From DASYPQ01 sp041488095 (GTDB taxonomy: Bacteria > Planctomycetota > UBA1135 > GCA-002686595), in NCBI GenBank assembly GCA_041488095.1, contig JBGPOP010000008.1, positions 66,050-130,049 of the forward strand: a stretch of DNA of 64,000 nucleotides, written 5' to 3'. Every line of letters starts with the position of its first letter. Positions within the stretch are counted from its first letter, which is position 1. The notes beneath the pieces are model-generated. The model searched no databases. It was not told the DNA's origin and worked only from the letters and a program-made list of their open reading frames with translations. Shown piece by piece: positions 1 through 8,315 of the stretch. Both the position numbers and the translations under genes were made by a program.

Positions 1-1052
1 GGGGACGGGTTCAGGAGGACCGCGTTCGCCTGGTTGGGTTGCAGGACCTGGGTCAGCGTGTACGAGGCGCCGGCGGCGTTCACCACGTTCGCGAACGTAC
101 CGACGTACGTGAAGGTCACCGACAGCGGCGCGTTGACGCCGGGGTAGTTGAAGTTGCCGTTGGCGTCGGTGGTGAGGGTCCCCTGCGCGCTCTGGACGCG
201 CGCGTAGCGCATGATCTGCGACGTCTCGGGGTTGGCGGCCGTGTCGGGCGCCTGGCCGGGCGTCGCCATCGTGCTCACCGTGCCGCTGACGTCGAAATCG
301 TGCACGCTCTTGCTCCGCCGCAGGACGCGGCCGTCGAGCGCGTCGATCCAGTAGGTGTAGCCGACGGGAAGGCTCGCGTCGTCACGCCACTGGAGATCGA
401 TCTGCCAGGCCAAGCGCCCCTCTCGGCGCTTGTTCTCCGAGAGCACCTGGTCGATCACCAGATCGGGCGACGTGACGTCGGTCGCCAGGAGCCCTTCGTC
501 CGCGCGGAACTGCGCGGTCGCGCGCCGCCGCGCGAGCTCGGCGGTGAGCAGCGGGCGGGTCGGGAAGCCGGCCAGGTGCGGCAGCCCGGTCGACTGCAGG
601 GAAAGCAGCCGCCCATGGGTATCGAACAGGACGTTGACGAAGCCGTCGACGACGCGCACGCCGCCCACCGCCTGGCGCAGGCGCACGGTCACCTTGTCGC
701 TGGACCCGATCTCGGCGAGCGGCAGGAACTGCGTACGCGCCTGGGCGAGCGTCGCCGGATCGAGACCGTGCAGATCTCGCGTCTCCTCGAGAGCTTCGCG
801 CGCCAGGACCAGGAAGTCGGCCTCGTCGCGCGGAACGAACGACGGGGTCGCACTCCCGCCGTAGAGCCACTGGAGGAAGCCGGTCTGGGGATCCGTCTCG
901 GAGCGCCACGCCGGACCATGGCTCGTCAGCCAGCGCGAGAGCTGTGCCGCCAGGGTCGAGCTCTGTGCTCCCGCACTCTGGGGAGGACTGGCCTCGACGG
1001 TCGGTGCCGAGATGCAGACGAGGACGACGCCGAGGAATGCGCGTGGGGGCAT
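1..1052 (-). CDS. Secreted metalloprotease, N-terminal propeptide part (truncated by window edge)
   Basis: The frame is open to the left edge, so only about 350 N-terminal residues are visible. A hydrophobic signal peptide (about residues 1-22, MPPRAFLGVV...) is followed by a stretch that fits the FTP (fungalysin/thermolysin propeptide) fold, including VTVRLRQAVGGVRVVDGFV at about residues 120-140. A PepSY-like segment ending ...YTYWIDALDGRVLRR comes next. After that is the Thr/Asn-rich spacer ATPGQAPDTAANPE typical of large secreted bacterial M36/M4-like peptidases. The catalytic HExxH domain would lie outside the window, so protease activity is inferred from the propeptide alone. The start ATG at 1052 is the only one giving a signal peptide. 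A TATACT hexamer on the same strand at 1110-1115 could be its -10 element. The gene is transcribed away from its neighbour with a 91-bp gap. Confidence 0.72.
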   Translation of the reverse strand, partial: MPPRAFLGVVLVCISAPTVEASPPQSAGAQSSTLAAQLSRWLTSHGPAWRSETDPQTGFLQWLYGGSATPSFVPRDEADFLVLAREALEETRDLHGLDPATLAQARTQFLPLAEIGSSDKVTVRLRQAVGGVRVVDGFVNVLFDTHGRLLSLQSTGLPHLAGFPTRPLLTAELARRRATAQFRADEGLLATDVTSPDLVIDQVLSENKRREGRLAWQIDLQWRDDASLPVGYTYWIDALDGRVLRRSKSVHDFDVSGTVSTMATPGQAPDTAANPETSQIMRYARVQSAQGTLTTDANGNFNYPGVNAPLSVTFTYVGTFANVVNAAGASYTLTQVLQPNQANAVLLNPS

Positions 1053-1143
1053 CTTGAGGCCCGGGGGGAAGGGTCGGGGAGGTGACGGCTGCGGACTTGC
1101 GGCGATTGCAGTATACCCCTGCCCGGCCGGGATTCGCACGGGA

Positions 1144-2895
1144 TCAGCGCGATCCAGGCGCCGCCCTGCCGCGCCCCTGCTTCAAGACGTGCAGCTTCTC
1201 CACCGCGAGCGGCCCGAAGCTCTCGCGCGCGCCGCCCGGCCACGTGACGACCACCTCGTCGACCGACGCCGCCGGACCCAGGCCGAAGTGCGCGCGCGGG
1301 TCGTTCGAGGAGGCGTAGCTCGAGCACGGCGCGATCTCCCGGAAGATCGTCCGGCCTCCGGCCCGCAGCGAGACCGATGCGCCCAGCGCGTCGGCGCCCT
1401 TGGCGTTCACGATGCGTAGCTCGATCCAATGTCCCTGGCGCGCGGCGATGTTCTTCAAGAGCCGGACGGACCCGTTGTTCTCGATGTAGGCGACGTCGAC
1501 GTCGCCGTCGTTGTCGTAGTCCCCGAAGGCCGCGCCGCGTCCGACGCCGTAGTGGGTCGTGGCGATGCCGCCCTGGGGTTGGACTTCCTCGAAGCGCGCG
1601 CCGTCCAGTCCACGGAAGAGCTGGTTGGGCTCCACGTAGGGGTCCGCCTCGCTGAGGGTGGGCTTCCAGAAGCCCACGCGGCCGTTGACGACGTACAGGT
1701 CGAGCCGGCCGTCCAGGTCGAAGTCGGCAAACCCGTCGCCGAAGCCCGTGTACTGCAGGCTCGGCATGGTCAAGCCGGTCTGCGGCGTGCGGTCGGTGAA
1801 CACGCCCTTCTTGTTGAAGTAGAAGGTGTTCGTCTCGCCGCGCAGGTTCGTGATGAACAGGTCGATCCAGCCGTCGTCGTCGATGTCGACCGGGACCGTC
1901 CCCATGCTCGCCTCGGCTGCCCCGTTGCGGTTCACCGCGCAACCGGCGAGCAGCGCCTTGTCGACGAACTTGCCCCCGCCCTGGTTGATCCACAGCTTGT
2001 TCGGGTTCCCGTCGTTCGACACGTAGGCATCGAGCTTGCCGTCGCGGTCGAAATCGACGAGCGCCAGGCCGAGCCCGTTGCCGAAGGCCGCCAGCAGGCC
2101 GGCCTCCTCGCTGACGTCCGTGAAGTGGCCGCCGCCGTCGTTGCGGTACAGCACGGACTGGCTGGGCGCGTTGTAGTTGTTCGGCGCGCAGTAGTCCCGA
2201 TCGCCGTAGGTCGACTTGCAGTTCACCTCGCGCTCGGGGGCCCAGCGCACGTAGTTCACGACGAACAGATCCAGGTCACCGTCGCCGTCGCAGTCGAAGA
2301 AGCCGCAGCTCGTGCTCCAACCGGAATGACCCACGCCCGCCTCGGCTGTGACGTCGGTGAAGGTCCCGTCGCCGTTGTTCCGGTAGAGCACGTTGGTGCC
2401 GACGTTGGTCACGTACAGGTCGGGGTCGCCGTCCCCGTCGTAGTCGCCGACGCAACAGCCCATGCCGTAGCCCTTGTCGCCCACGCCCGCCGTGTCGGTC
2501 ACGTCCTCGAACGTCCCGTCCCCCTTGTTCCGGTAGAGCTTGTTGCCGGGCTGGTCGTGCCCCTCGGGCGCGAGGTCGCCCGACTGCACGCAGTACAGGT
2601 CGAGGTTGCCGTCGCCGTCGTAGTCGATCCAGGCGAGTCCGCTGCCCACGAGCTCGGGGAACCAGAAGCGCTTCTTGAACGCCCGCACGTGGCGGAAGTC
2701 GAAGCCGCTCCGGGCCGCGACCTCCTCGAACCACGGCGCGCCCGCAGCGGCTGGCCGCGCGCTCCGGGCCGATGCGCCCGACCCACCGGCTGGCATGGGG
2801 CTCGGAGCGGTCTTGTCGCAGGCGGCGGTCGCCATCGCAGCCAGGGAGCCGAGCGCCGCGGCTGCGAGGGCTCGAGCGTTCCTGGTCCGGGTCAT
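1144..2895 (-). CDS. FG-GAP/VCBS repeat lipoprotein with C-terminal ASPIC/UnbV domain (CRTAC1-like)
   Basis: This 583-residue lipoprotein has a signal peptide ending in the lipobox TAAC (Cys26). Residues about 75-480 carry at least seven calcium-type FG-GAP/VCBS loops, for example DYDGDGNLDLY, DYDGDGDPDLY, DCDGDGDLDLF, DFDRDGKLDAY and DIDDDGWIDLF. These predict a beta-propeller exposed outside the cytoplasmic membrane. The last 90 residues match the ASPIC/UnbV domain, with the characteristic VTWPGG. Such proteins are common in Planctomycetota, Acidobacteriota and Verrucomicrobiota, and their molecular role is mostly unknown. The start was chosen at ATG 2895 because the same frame upstream is antisense-like filler, and because this ATG overlaps the stop of the TPR gene (ATGA, 4 bp). 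The two are therefore probably translationally coupled. No catalytic residues are seen. Confidence 0.88.
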   Translation of the reverse strand: MTRTRNARALAAAALGSLAAMATAACDKTAPSPMPAGGSGASARSARPAAAGAPWFEEVAARSGFDFRHVRAFKKRFWFPELVGSGLAWIDYDGDGNLDLYCVQSGDLAPEGHDQPGNKLYRNKGDGTFEDVTDTAGVGDKGYGMGCCVGDYDGDGDPDLYVTNVGTNVLYRNNGDGTFTDVTAEAGVGHSGWSTSCGFFDCDGDGDLDLFVVNYVRWAPEREVNCKSTYGDRDYCAPNNYNAPSQSVLYRNDGGGHFTDVSEEAGLLAAFGNGLGLALVDFDRDGKLDAYVSNDGNPNKLWINQGGGKFVDKALLAGCAVNRNGAAEASMGTVPVDIDDDGWIDLFITNLRGETNTFYFNKKGVFTDRTPQTGLTMPSLQYTGFGDGFADFDLDGRLDLYVVNGRVGFWKPTLSEADPYVEPNQLFRGLDGARFEEVQPQGGIATTHYGVGRGAAFGDYDNDGDVDVAYIENNGSVRLLKNIAARQGHWIELRIVNAKGADALGASVSLRAGGRTIFREIAPCSSYASSNDPRAHFGLGPAASVDEVVVTWPGGARESFGPLAVEKLHVLKQGRGRAAPGSR

Positions 2896-4298
2896 CGTCC
2901 GAGCTTCTCGAGCTCCTGCTTCAGGAGCGCCACGCGCGGGTTGCCGGGCGCCAAGCGGTCGAGCTCCCGGGTCAGCGCGGCGGCGCGGTCCAGGTCGCCG
3001 GTCTTCATCGTGAACATCGCCAGATTGAAGCGCGCTGGCAGGTAGCTCGGATCGAGCTGGACCGCCGTTTGGCACCACTCGAGCGCCTCTGGCAGGCGCT
3101 CGAGTTGCGCGCACACCTCCGACAAGGCGACGTAGGTCATGGCGTTGCGCGCGTCGAGCTTGGCCGCCTGCCTGAGCTCGAGGTAGGCGTCCTGGAATCT
3201 GCCCCGACTGGCGAGCACGCGCGCGCGGACCATGCGTGCGCGGCCGACCCCGGGCGCGAGCGCGACGGCGCGGTCGGCGTGCTGCGTGGCCTCGAGGAGC
3301 TTCTGCGTGCGCAGGTAGCACTCGGCCAGGTTGATGTGGGTCGCGAACTCGCGCTCGTCGATCGCCATGGCGCGTCCCAGGAGCTCGAACGCGCGGTCGT
3401 AGCTCGCGAGCTCCATCGCCGCCGCGCCGGCGTTGTTCAGCACGTCCTTGTCGTCGGGCCGCTTCACGAGGACACGCTCGCACAGGTTCAGCGCAGCGGC
3501 GTACTGCTGCGTCGTCATCAGCGACCCGGCCTCGGCCAGCTGATCGACGTAGTTCACCTTGTAGCTCTTGAGCTCGGCGCTCAGCGGATCGTCGAGGAAG
3601 CGCACCTTGGCGTCCAATCCGAGCGCGAGCTGCTCGGCCGCCTCGGAGTCGCGCGAGAGCGCGCGGAAGGCGAGACCGAGAAGGTAGTGCGCCTGCTTGT
3701 AGCTCGGATCCTTCTGGATCGCCTTCTGCAGGAGCGGAACGGCACCGGCCTGGTCCTCCTGTGCCACCATCACGCTGGCGATGCCGACGAGCACTTCGGG
3801 CTGGTCGGACGTGAGCGCCAGCGCGCGCCGGAAGGCCGCCAGCGCGCCGGTGAGGTCACCCGCGTCGAGCAGAGCCTGCCCCAGGCGATGCTGCACCCCG
3901 GGTGCGCTCGCGAGCTGCGCGGCGGACGAGCGCAAGAGAGCATCGGCCTCGTCGGTGCGCCCGCCCTCGCGCAATGCGATCGAGCGGTGGTAGGGCCACA
4001 AGGGCTCGCGCGGGTCGAGGCGCGCGGCGTTGTCGTAGCTCTTCTCGGCCGCATCCCAGATCCGGTTCGATTCGTAGACGAGGCCCAGGGATCCGTGCAG
4101 GCGCGCGTTGGCCGGCTCCAAGCGCACCTTCTCGATCTTCTGCTGAGCCAGCGCGAGAACCTCGGGATCGAGGGAACCCGTCTCGCCCGGGAGCACCGGG
4201 TCCAGGCGCAGGTCCTGGCCGCACGCGCCGGCGAGCACGGCGGCGAGGATCAAGGCGGCTGCTGCTCGGGGCACCAGGATCGGGTGAAAGGACGACAT
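2892..4298 (-). CDS. TPR-repeat lipoprotein
   Basis: This 468-residue protein has a signal peptide with lipobox LAGAC (Cys26). At least eight tetratricopeptide-like helical hairpins follow, with recurring A-x2-Y/F...A-x4-P spacing such as LGLVYESNRIWDAAEKSYDNAA, LGQALLDAGDLTGALAAFRRAL and LNNAGAAAMELASYDRAFEL. It has no enzymatic motif, so it is probably a periplasmic or outer-membrane-facing scaffold. Its stop overlaps the start of the FG-GAP/ASPIC lipoprotein by 4 bp. The pairing of a TPR protein with an ASPIC/UnbV protein recurs in other bacteria and suggests they act together, but the substrate is unknown. Confidence 0.87.
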   Translation of the reverse strand: MSSFHPILVPRAAAALILAAVLAGACGQDLRLDPVLPGETGSLDPEVLALAQQKIEKVRLEPANARLHGSLGLVYESNRIWDAAEKSYDNAARLDPREPLWPYHRSIALREGGRTDEADALLRSSAAQLASAPGVQHRLGQALLDAGDLTGALAAFRRALALTSDQPEVLVGIASVMVAQEDQAGAVPLLQKAIQKDPSYKQAHYLLGLAFRALSRDSEAAEQLALGLDAKVRFLDDPLSAELKSYKVNYVDQLAEAGSLMTTQQYAAALNLCERVLVKRPDDKDVLNNAGAAAMELASYDRAFELLGRAMAIDEREFATHINLAECYLRTQKLLEATQHADRAVALAPGVGRARMVRARVLASRGRFQDAYLELRQAAKLDARNAMTYVALSEVCAQLERLPEALEWCQTAVQLDPSYLPARFNLAMFTMKTGDLDRAAALTRELDRLAPGNPRVALLKQELEKLGR

Positions 4299-4467
4299 CT
4301 CGGGAAGTCAGGCTCGCGAAAAGACTCCAGGCGAAGAGGACGCGCACCTGCTAGCCCGGTCGCATGACCCGGATTCTAGACGAGCCCGCATCCTCGGTCG
4401 AGATCGCGCGCCCTCTCCCCTGCGGCCAGGCTCAGGCTGGACGACTCTCGAGCCGAAAGAGGACGAC

Positions 4468-5175
4468 ATGATCTCCTTCATCATCCCGGCCCACGACGAG
4501 GAGGCCGAGATCGCAGGCAGCGTGGACTCGGTTCGCGCCGCGGCGCGAGCGCTCGGCGCCGATTTCGAAGTTCTCGTCGTCGATGACGCTTCCTCGGACG
4601 GCACCGGGCGGATCGCCGCCGCACACGGGGCCACCGTGGTGCGCGTCGAGCACCGACACATCGCCGCCACGCGCAATGCGGGGGCGCGCCGCGCCCGTGG
4701 GGACATCCTCGTGTTCGTCGATGCCGACACGCAGATCCCGACCGGGGCGCTCGCCGAAGCTCTGGCAGTCCTGGGTCGCGGCGCGGTCGGCGGCGGAGCG
4801 CTGGTCCGCTTCGACGGACGGGTTCCGCTGTGGGGGCGCTGCCTGGTTTGGACGTTCCTGCCCGTCTTCAGGCTGGCGCGCTACTCGGCGGGGTGCTTCA
4901 TGTTCTGCACGCGGCGAGCCTTCGACGCTGCGGGAGGCTACGACGAGCGTCTCTTCGGAGGCGAGGAGATCCGCTTCGCGCAGGCCCTGAAGAAACTCGG
5001 ACGCTTCGAGCTGATCGGTTCCAAGGTGGTCACCTCGGGTCGCAAGTTGCGCTCGTACTCCCCGCTGGAGATCCTGGGAGTCTTCGCGCGCATCGCGCTG
5101 CGCGGAGAGCGCGCCGTCCTCAGCCGCGAAGGGATGGAGCTGTGGTACGGTCCGCGCCGGGCCGACCCCGGCTGA
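4468..5175 (+). CDS. Glycosyltransferase family 2
   Basis: This 235-residue soluble GT-A enzyme opens with the family-2 signature FIIPAHDEEAEI. It then shows VVDDASSDGTG (nucleotide binding) and the DxD-like motif FVDADTQ at about residues 88-94. A later GCFMFCTRRAFDAAGGYDE segment and a GGEEIRF motif match the acceptor side. Polyprenyl-linked or glycolipid sugar transfer is likely, but donor and acceptor cannot be read from the sequence. A good ribosome site (AAGAGGA) precedes the ATG by about 5 nt. It is a single gene, divergent from the TPR gene across a 169-bp gap and convergent with the ABC permease. Confidence 0.87.
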   Translation: MISFIIPAHDEEAEIAGSVDSVRAAARALGADFEVLVVDDASSDGTGRIAAAHGATVVRVEHRHIAATRNAGARRARGDILVFVDADTQIPTGALAEALAVLGRGAVGGGALVRFDGRVPLWGRCLVWTFLPVFRLARYSAGCFMFCTRRAFDAAGGYDERLFGGEEIRFAQALKKLGRFELIGSKVVTSGRKLRSYSPLEILGVFARIALRGERAVLSREGMELWYGPRRADPG

Positions 5176-5199
5176 GCCCGTTCGCTTCCCTCCCGGGCA

Positions 5200-5964
5200 T
5201 CAGACGCCCAGGCCCCAACGCCGGCGGAGGAACCTTTCCGCGGGCCCGAACAGGACGCGATCGACGAGCAGGCCGACGAGGACGATCACGAGCATCACGC
5301 CCAGCACCTGGTCCATGGCCTGGAGCTCGCGCCCGTAGTGCAGGAGCTGGCCGAGTCCGAGGCCCGAAAGCAGCGCGACGTAGATCTCGGCCGCCATCAG
5401 GGAGCGCCAGGCGAAGGCCCACCCCTGCTTCATCCCCGCGAGAACGGACGGCAACGAGGCTGGCAGCGTCACGTGGATCAGCGTGTGGAAGCGCCTAGAG
5501 CCCATCGTGCGCGCAGCCCGAGCGTAGATCGGGGGCACCGAGCGCACGCCGTGGTCGGTCGCGATCAGGATCGACCACAGGGTGCCCATCACGGTGACGA
5601 ACAGCATCGCGGCCTCGCTCTGGCCGAACCACAAGAGCGCCAGGGGGACCCAGCACACGCTCGGGAGCGTCTGCATGCCCAGGGCGAGGATGCCGACCGT
5701 GTCGGCGCAGACTCGAAATCGTGCGTTGAGCAGGCCCAGCGGCAGTCCCAGCGCGAGTCCGATCGCGTAGCCGGACGCCAGGCGCCGCGCCGTCACGAGC
5801 GAAGCCTGCGCGAGCGTCCCATCGCGCAGGGCGGTGAGGAGGTACTCGCCCACGCTGGCCGGTGAGGGGAGCAGGACCGGCGACCATCGGCCGCTCGCCG
5901 CCAGCGCCTGCCAGACGAGGACGAGCAGGGCGAAGAACCCTGCCGCTGCGAGCGCGCGCCTCAC
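5200..5964 (-). CDS. ABC transporter permease, sulfonate/taurine/nitrate type
   Basis: This 254-residue inner-membrane permease has six predicted helices of the SsuC/TauC/NrtB family. The cytoplasmic EAA-like coupling motif is visible as ARTMGSRRFHTLIHVTLPASLPSVLAG. The GTG start at 5964 overlaps the stop of the ATPase gene (GTGA). A longer upstream frame exists but would lie within the ATPase gene. It forms the membrane pore of the importer encoded by the next two genes on this strand. Confidence 0.86.
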   Translation of the reverse strand: MRRALAAAGFFALLVLVWQALAASGRWSPVLLPSPASVGEYLLTALRDGTLAQASLVTARRLASGYAIGLALGLPLGLLNARFRVCADTVGILALGMQTLPSVCWVPLALLWFGQSEAAMLFVTVMGTLWSILIATDHGVRSVPPIYARAARTMGSRRFHTLIHVTLPASLPSVLAGMKQGWAFAWRSLMAAEIYVALLSGLGLGQLLHYGRELQAMDQVLGVMLVIVLVGLLVDRVLFGPAERFLRRRWGLGV

Positions 5965-6773
5965 TCGAGCGCCTCCGCCGCTTGCGGCACGAGGTGTCCC
6001 TTGAGCGCACCCATGACCCGGGTGGCGTGGCGGGCGAGCTCGACGCTGTTGATGTCCCGCGGGCGGGGGAGATCGATCACGAACTGCTCGCGCACCCGGC
6101 CGGGGTGCGGCGAGAAGAGGACCACGCGGTCGCCCAGGCACACGGCCTCGCGCACGTTGTGGGTCACGAACACGATCGTCTTCCTGCGCTCCTGCCAGAT
6201 CCTCTGGAGGTCGCCGTAGAGCTGCTCGCGCGTGAGCGCGTCGAGCGCTGCGAAAGGCTCGTCCATGAGCAGGACGCGGGGATTGGGGGCGAGCGCCCGG
6301 GCCAGTGCGACGCGCTGCTTCATGCCCCCCGAGAGCTCATGGATGCTCGCGTGGGAGAAGTGCGTGAGGCCGACCCTCTCCAGGTAGAAGCGCGCCACCT
6401 CGCGTCGCGCGTCACGGTCGAGGCCGGGCTTGAGGTTCAGACCGAAGAGGACGTTGCCCATCGCGTCGAGCCAGGGGAACAGCGCCGGCTCCTGGAACAG
6501 GACCATCCGGTCGCGCCCGGGCCCTCCCACCGGCATCCCGTCGACCGTCACGCGGCCCGAGTCGGGGAACTCGAGCCCGGCGATCAGGTTCAGGATCGTG
6601 GTCTTGCCGCAGCCGCTCGGCCCGACCAGGCAGACGAACTCGCCCTCGCCGACGGAGAGGGTGACCTCGTCGAGCGCTTGAACGGCCGCGCGAGGGGTCC
6701 GGAACGACTTCGAGACCCGCTCGAGGGAGAGCTTGACCGGCCGCGCCTCGGACAGCTCCTCGCGCAGGCTCAC
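5961..6773 (-). CDS. ABC transporter ATP-binding protein, sulfonate/taurine/nitrate type
   Basis: This 270-residue ATPase has Walker A GPSGCGKTT at 51-59, the signature LSGGMKQ at 147-153, Walker B LLMDEP at 168-173 and the H-loop His in VFVTHN at 205. The lineage resembles SsuB/TauB/NrtD. It overlaps both its neighbours by 4 bp, so it is a tightly coupled middle gene of the operon. It energises the permease at the cytoplasmic face. Confidence 0.9.
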   Translation of the reverse strand: MSLREELSEARPVKLSLERVSKSFRTPRAAVQALDEVTLSVGEGEFVCLVGPSGCGKTTILNLIAGLEFPDSGRVTVDGMPVGGPGRDRMVLFQEPALFPWLDAMGNVLFGLNLKPGLDRDARREVARFYLERVGLTHFSHASIHELSGGMKQRVALARALAPNPRVLLMDEPFAALDALTREQLYGDLQRIWQERRKTIVFVTHNVREAVCLGDRVVLFSPHPGRVREQFVIDLPRPRDINSVELARHATRVMGALKGHLVPQAAEALE

Positions 6774-7741
6774 CGGAAGACCTCGACCAGGTGGGACAGG
6801 TCCCCGGCGTCCTTCAGGAATCCGGACGCTTGCGCGGACTCGACGAACGACTCGAAGGCGGACAGCGAGACCGCGCTCGTCCAGCGCATCCTCGGCCAGC
6901 AGCGGTCCAGGAGCTCCTTCTTCACCTCACGCGTCGTCTCGGTCGCGAGCTCCGCGCGCACGCGCTCCTTGGCCTCGTCGGGGTGCGCCCGGATCCACTC
7001 GGTGAGCTCGGCGTGCGCACGGGCGAAGCCGCGCGCGAGCTCGGGCTGCTCGCGCAGGAAGCGCGCGCTCGCCACGAGCACGGTCGTGAGCGCGTCGGGC
7101 TCCTCGAGGAACGACTTGCCCCCGGCCTCCATCTCCAGACGCGAGACCCACGGCTCCACCGTCCAGACCGCGTCGAGCTGGCCGCGCTGGAACAGCGCGA
7201 GCTGATCGGGATTCTGCGTGGGCAGCACGTGGACGTCGCCGCCCGTCTGGGTCACGTGGAAGCCGTGCCCGGAGAGCCAGGCCCGGCAAGCGACATCCTG
7301 GCTGTTGCCGAGCTGCGGCGTCGCGACCCGCTTGCCGCGGAAGTCCTCGGGCCGGCGGATGCGGCCGTCGCCCTGGACGACGAGCGCCGAGCCACCCTGG
7401 GTCGCGCCCGCGATGACGCGGATCTCCTGGCCGCGAGACCGCACGTGCGCATTCAGGGCCGGGCTGGGCCCGACGTAGGTGAGGTCGATCGCGCCGGAGA
7501 GGATCGCTTCCATCGCGCTCGGGCCGGCGTTGTAGGTGAACCATTCGATCTCCACCCCCGGACCCAGGCGCTCCTCGAACCAGCCCTTCTGCTCGCGCGT
7601 GAGCGCGTGAGCGATGAGCCCCTGCGCATGCGTGACGTTCGGGAAATGGCCCACGCGCAGGACCCGGGTTCCCGGCGCGGGCGGCCTGTCGCCGCAAGCG
7701 GCCAGGAGGAAGGCGAACACCGGGAGACGGGAGAGGAGCAC
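6770..7741 (-). CDS. ABC transporter substrate-binding lipoprotein (NMT1/SsuA-like)
   Basis: This 323-residue lipoprotein has a short signal peptide ending LLAAC (Cys16). The body fits the SsuA/TauA/NMT1 periplasmic-binding fold: VGHFPNVTHAQ at the start of the mature domain, IDLTYVGPSPALNAH, and the hinge-region VATPQLGNSQDVA. The ligand class (alkanesulfonate, taurine or another small anion) is inferred from the family and from the Rrf2 regulator beside it. The start is GTG at 7741, with GAGG 5 nt upstream lying in the last codons of the regulator gene. This favours coupled translation. Confidence 0.85.
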   Translation of the reverse strand: MLLSRLPVFAFLLAACGDRPPAPGTRVLRVGHFPNVTHAQGLIAHALTREQKGWFEERLGPGVEIEWFTYNAGPSAMEAILSGAIDLTYVGPSPALNAHVRSRGQEIRVIAGATQGGSALVVQGDGRIRRPEDFRGKRVATPQLGNSQDVACRAWLSGHGFHVTQTGGDVHVLPTQNPDQLALFQRGQLDAVWTVEPWVSRLEMEAGGKSFLEEPDALTTVLVASARFLREQPELARGFARAHAELTEWIRAHPDEAKERVRAELATETTREVKKELLDRCWPRMRWTSAVSLSAFESFVESAQASGFLKDAGDLSHLVEVFR

Positions 7742-7748
7742 CGCGACC

Positions 7749-8222
7749 TCAAGTCGGTTCGAGGAAAGGGGGCTTCACGCCATCCCGGCGGAGCTCGCGC
7801 AGGGTGACTTCGATGACCCCCTGCAGCGTGTGGCGGTCGAGGATCTTCGCGATCGCGTTGCGCACGTCGAGCATCAGCATGCGCAGGCCGCAGTGGTCCT
7901 CGTCCGGGCACGAGCAGGGCGCGTAGGCGGTCTTGCTCACGCACGCGATCGGGGCCAGCGGCCCGTCGACGAGCCGCACGACGTCACCGATCCGGATCGA
8001 GCGCGGGGGCTTGCGCAGGCGATAGCCGCCGTGCTTGCCGCGTCTGCTCTCGAGGTAGCCGGCCTCGTTGAGCTGGAGCAGGATCTGCTCGAGGAACTTG
8101 ACCGGGATGCGCTCGTGCTCGGCCAGCTCGCCGATGGGCAGGATCTCGCGGCCGAGCTCCTGCGCGATCCCGATGTCGATCAGGGCCCGCAGGGCGTATT
8201 CGCCGCGCTTGGAGAGGTTCAT
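7749..8222 (-). CDS. Rrf2-family transcriptional regulator (Fe-S or sulfur responsive)
   Basis: This 157-residue dimeric winged-helix regulator starts MNLSKRGEYALRAL, the Rrf2 N-terminus. The wing sequence is SRRGKHGGYRL at 59-69. A cysteine cluster C94-x8-C103-x-C105-x5-C111 follows, in the position where IscR and related members bind an iron-sulfur cluster. It is the first gene of the unit, and only 7 bp separate it from the substrate-binding protein gene. A dyad overlapping the -10 box of its own promoter (8235-8272) makes autoregulation and control of the transporter likely. A role in sulfur or cysteine homeostasis is inferred from the operon partner. Cluster binding is inferred from the cysteines only. 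Confidence 0.9.
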   Translation of the reverse strand: MNLSKRGEYALRALIDIGIAQELGREILPIGELAEHERIPVKFLEQILLQLNEAGYLESRRGKHGGYRLRKPPRSIRIGDVVRLVDGPLAPIACVSKTAYAPCSCPDEDHCGLRMLMLDVRNAIAKILDRHTLQGVIEVTLRELRRDGVKPPFLEPT

Positions 8223-8234
8223 GGTGGATACCTG

Positions 8235-8272
8235 ACTGGTCCAATAGACATTATATTGTCTACTTGGCCAGT
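8235..8272. promoter_or_regulatory. 38-bp imperfect dyad, probable Rrf2 operator
   Basis: The outer arms ACTGG and CCAGT and the inner arms TAGACA and TGTCTA are perfect inverted repeats around a 6-bp AT centre (TTATAT). CCAA and TTGG between them pair with a one-base offset. The dyad sits 13 bp upstream of the Rrf2 start codon and covers its -10 box. It is a striking AT-rich island in GC-rich sequence. An Rrf2 dimer site is the simplest reading. Confidence 0.75.
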
Positions 8273-8278
8273 AGGCAA
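8250..8278 (-). promoter_or_regulatory. Sigma70-type promoter of the Rrf2-ABC operon
   Basis: On the minus strand TTGCCT (8278-8273) and a perfect TATAAT (8255-8250) are separated by 17 bp. The inferred start of transcription near 8243 gives a leader of about 20 nt. The -10 box lies within the dyad centre, which fits repression by promoter occlusion. Confidence 0.72.
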
Positions 8279-8315
8279 ATGCCGGCAGGCCCGAGCAGGG
8301 CCCGTGAGCGGCGCC

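Noticed and set aside
8288..8302. GGCCC/GGGCC hairpin after kimA as a terminator
   Set aside because: The stem is only 5 bp with no T-run, and it lies beside the Rrf2 promoter. Such GC hairpins occur by chance all over this sequence.
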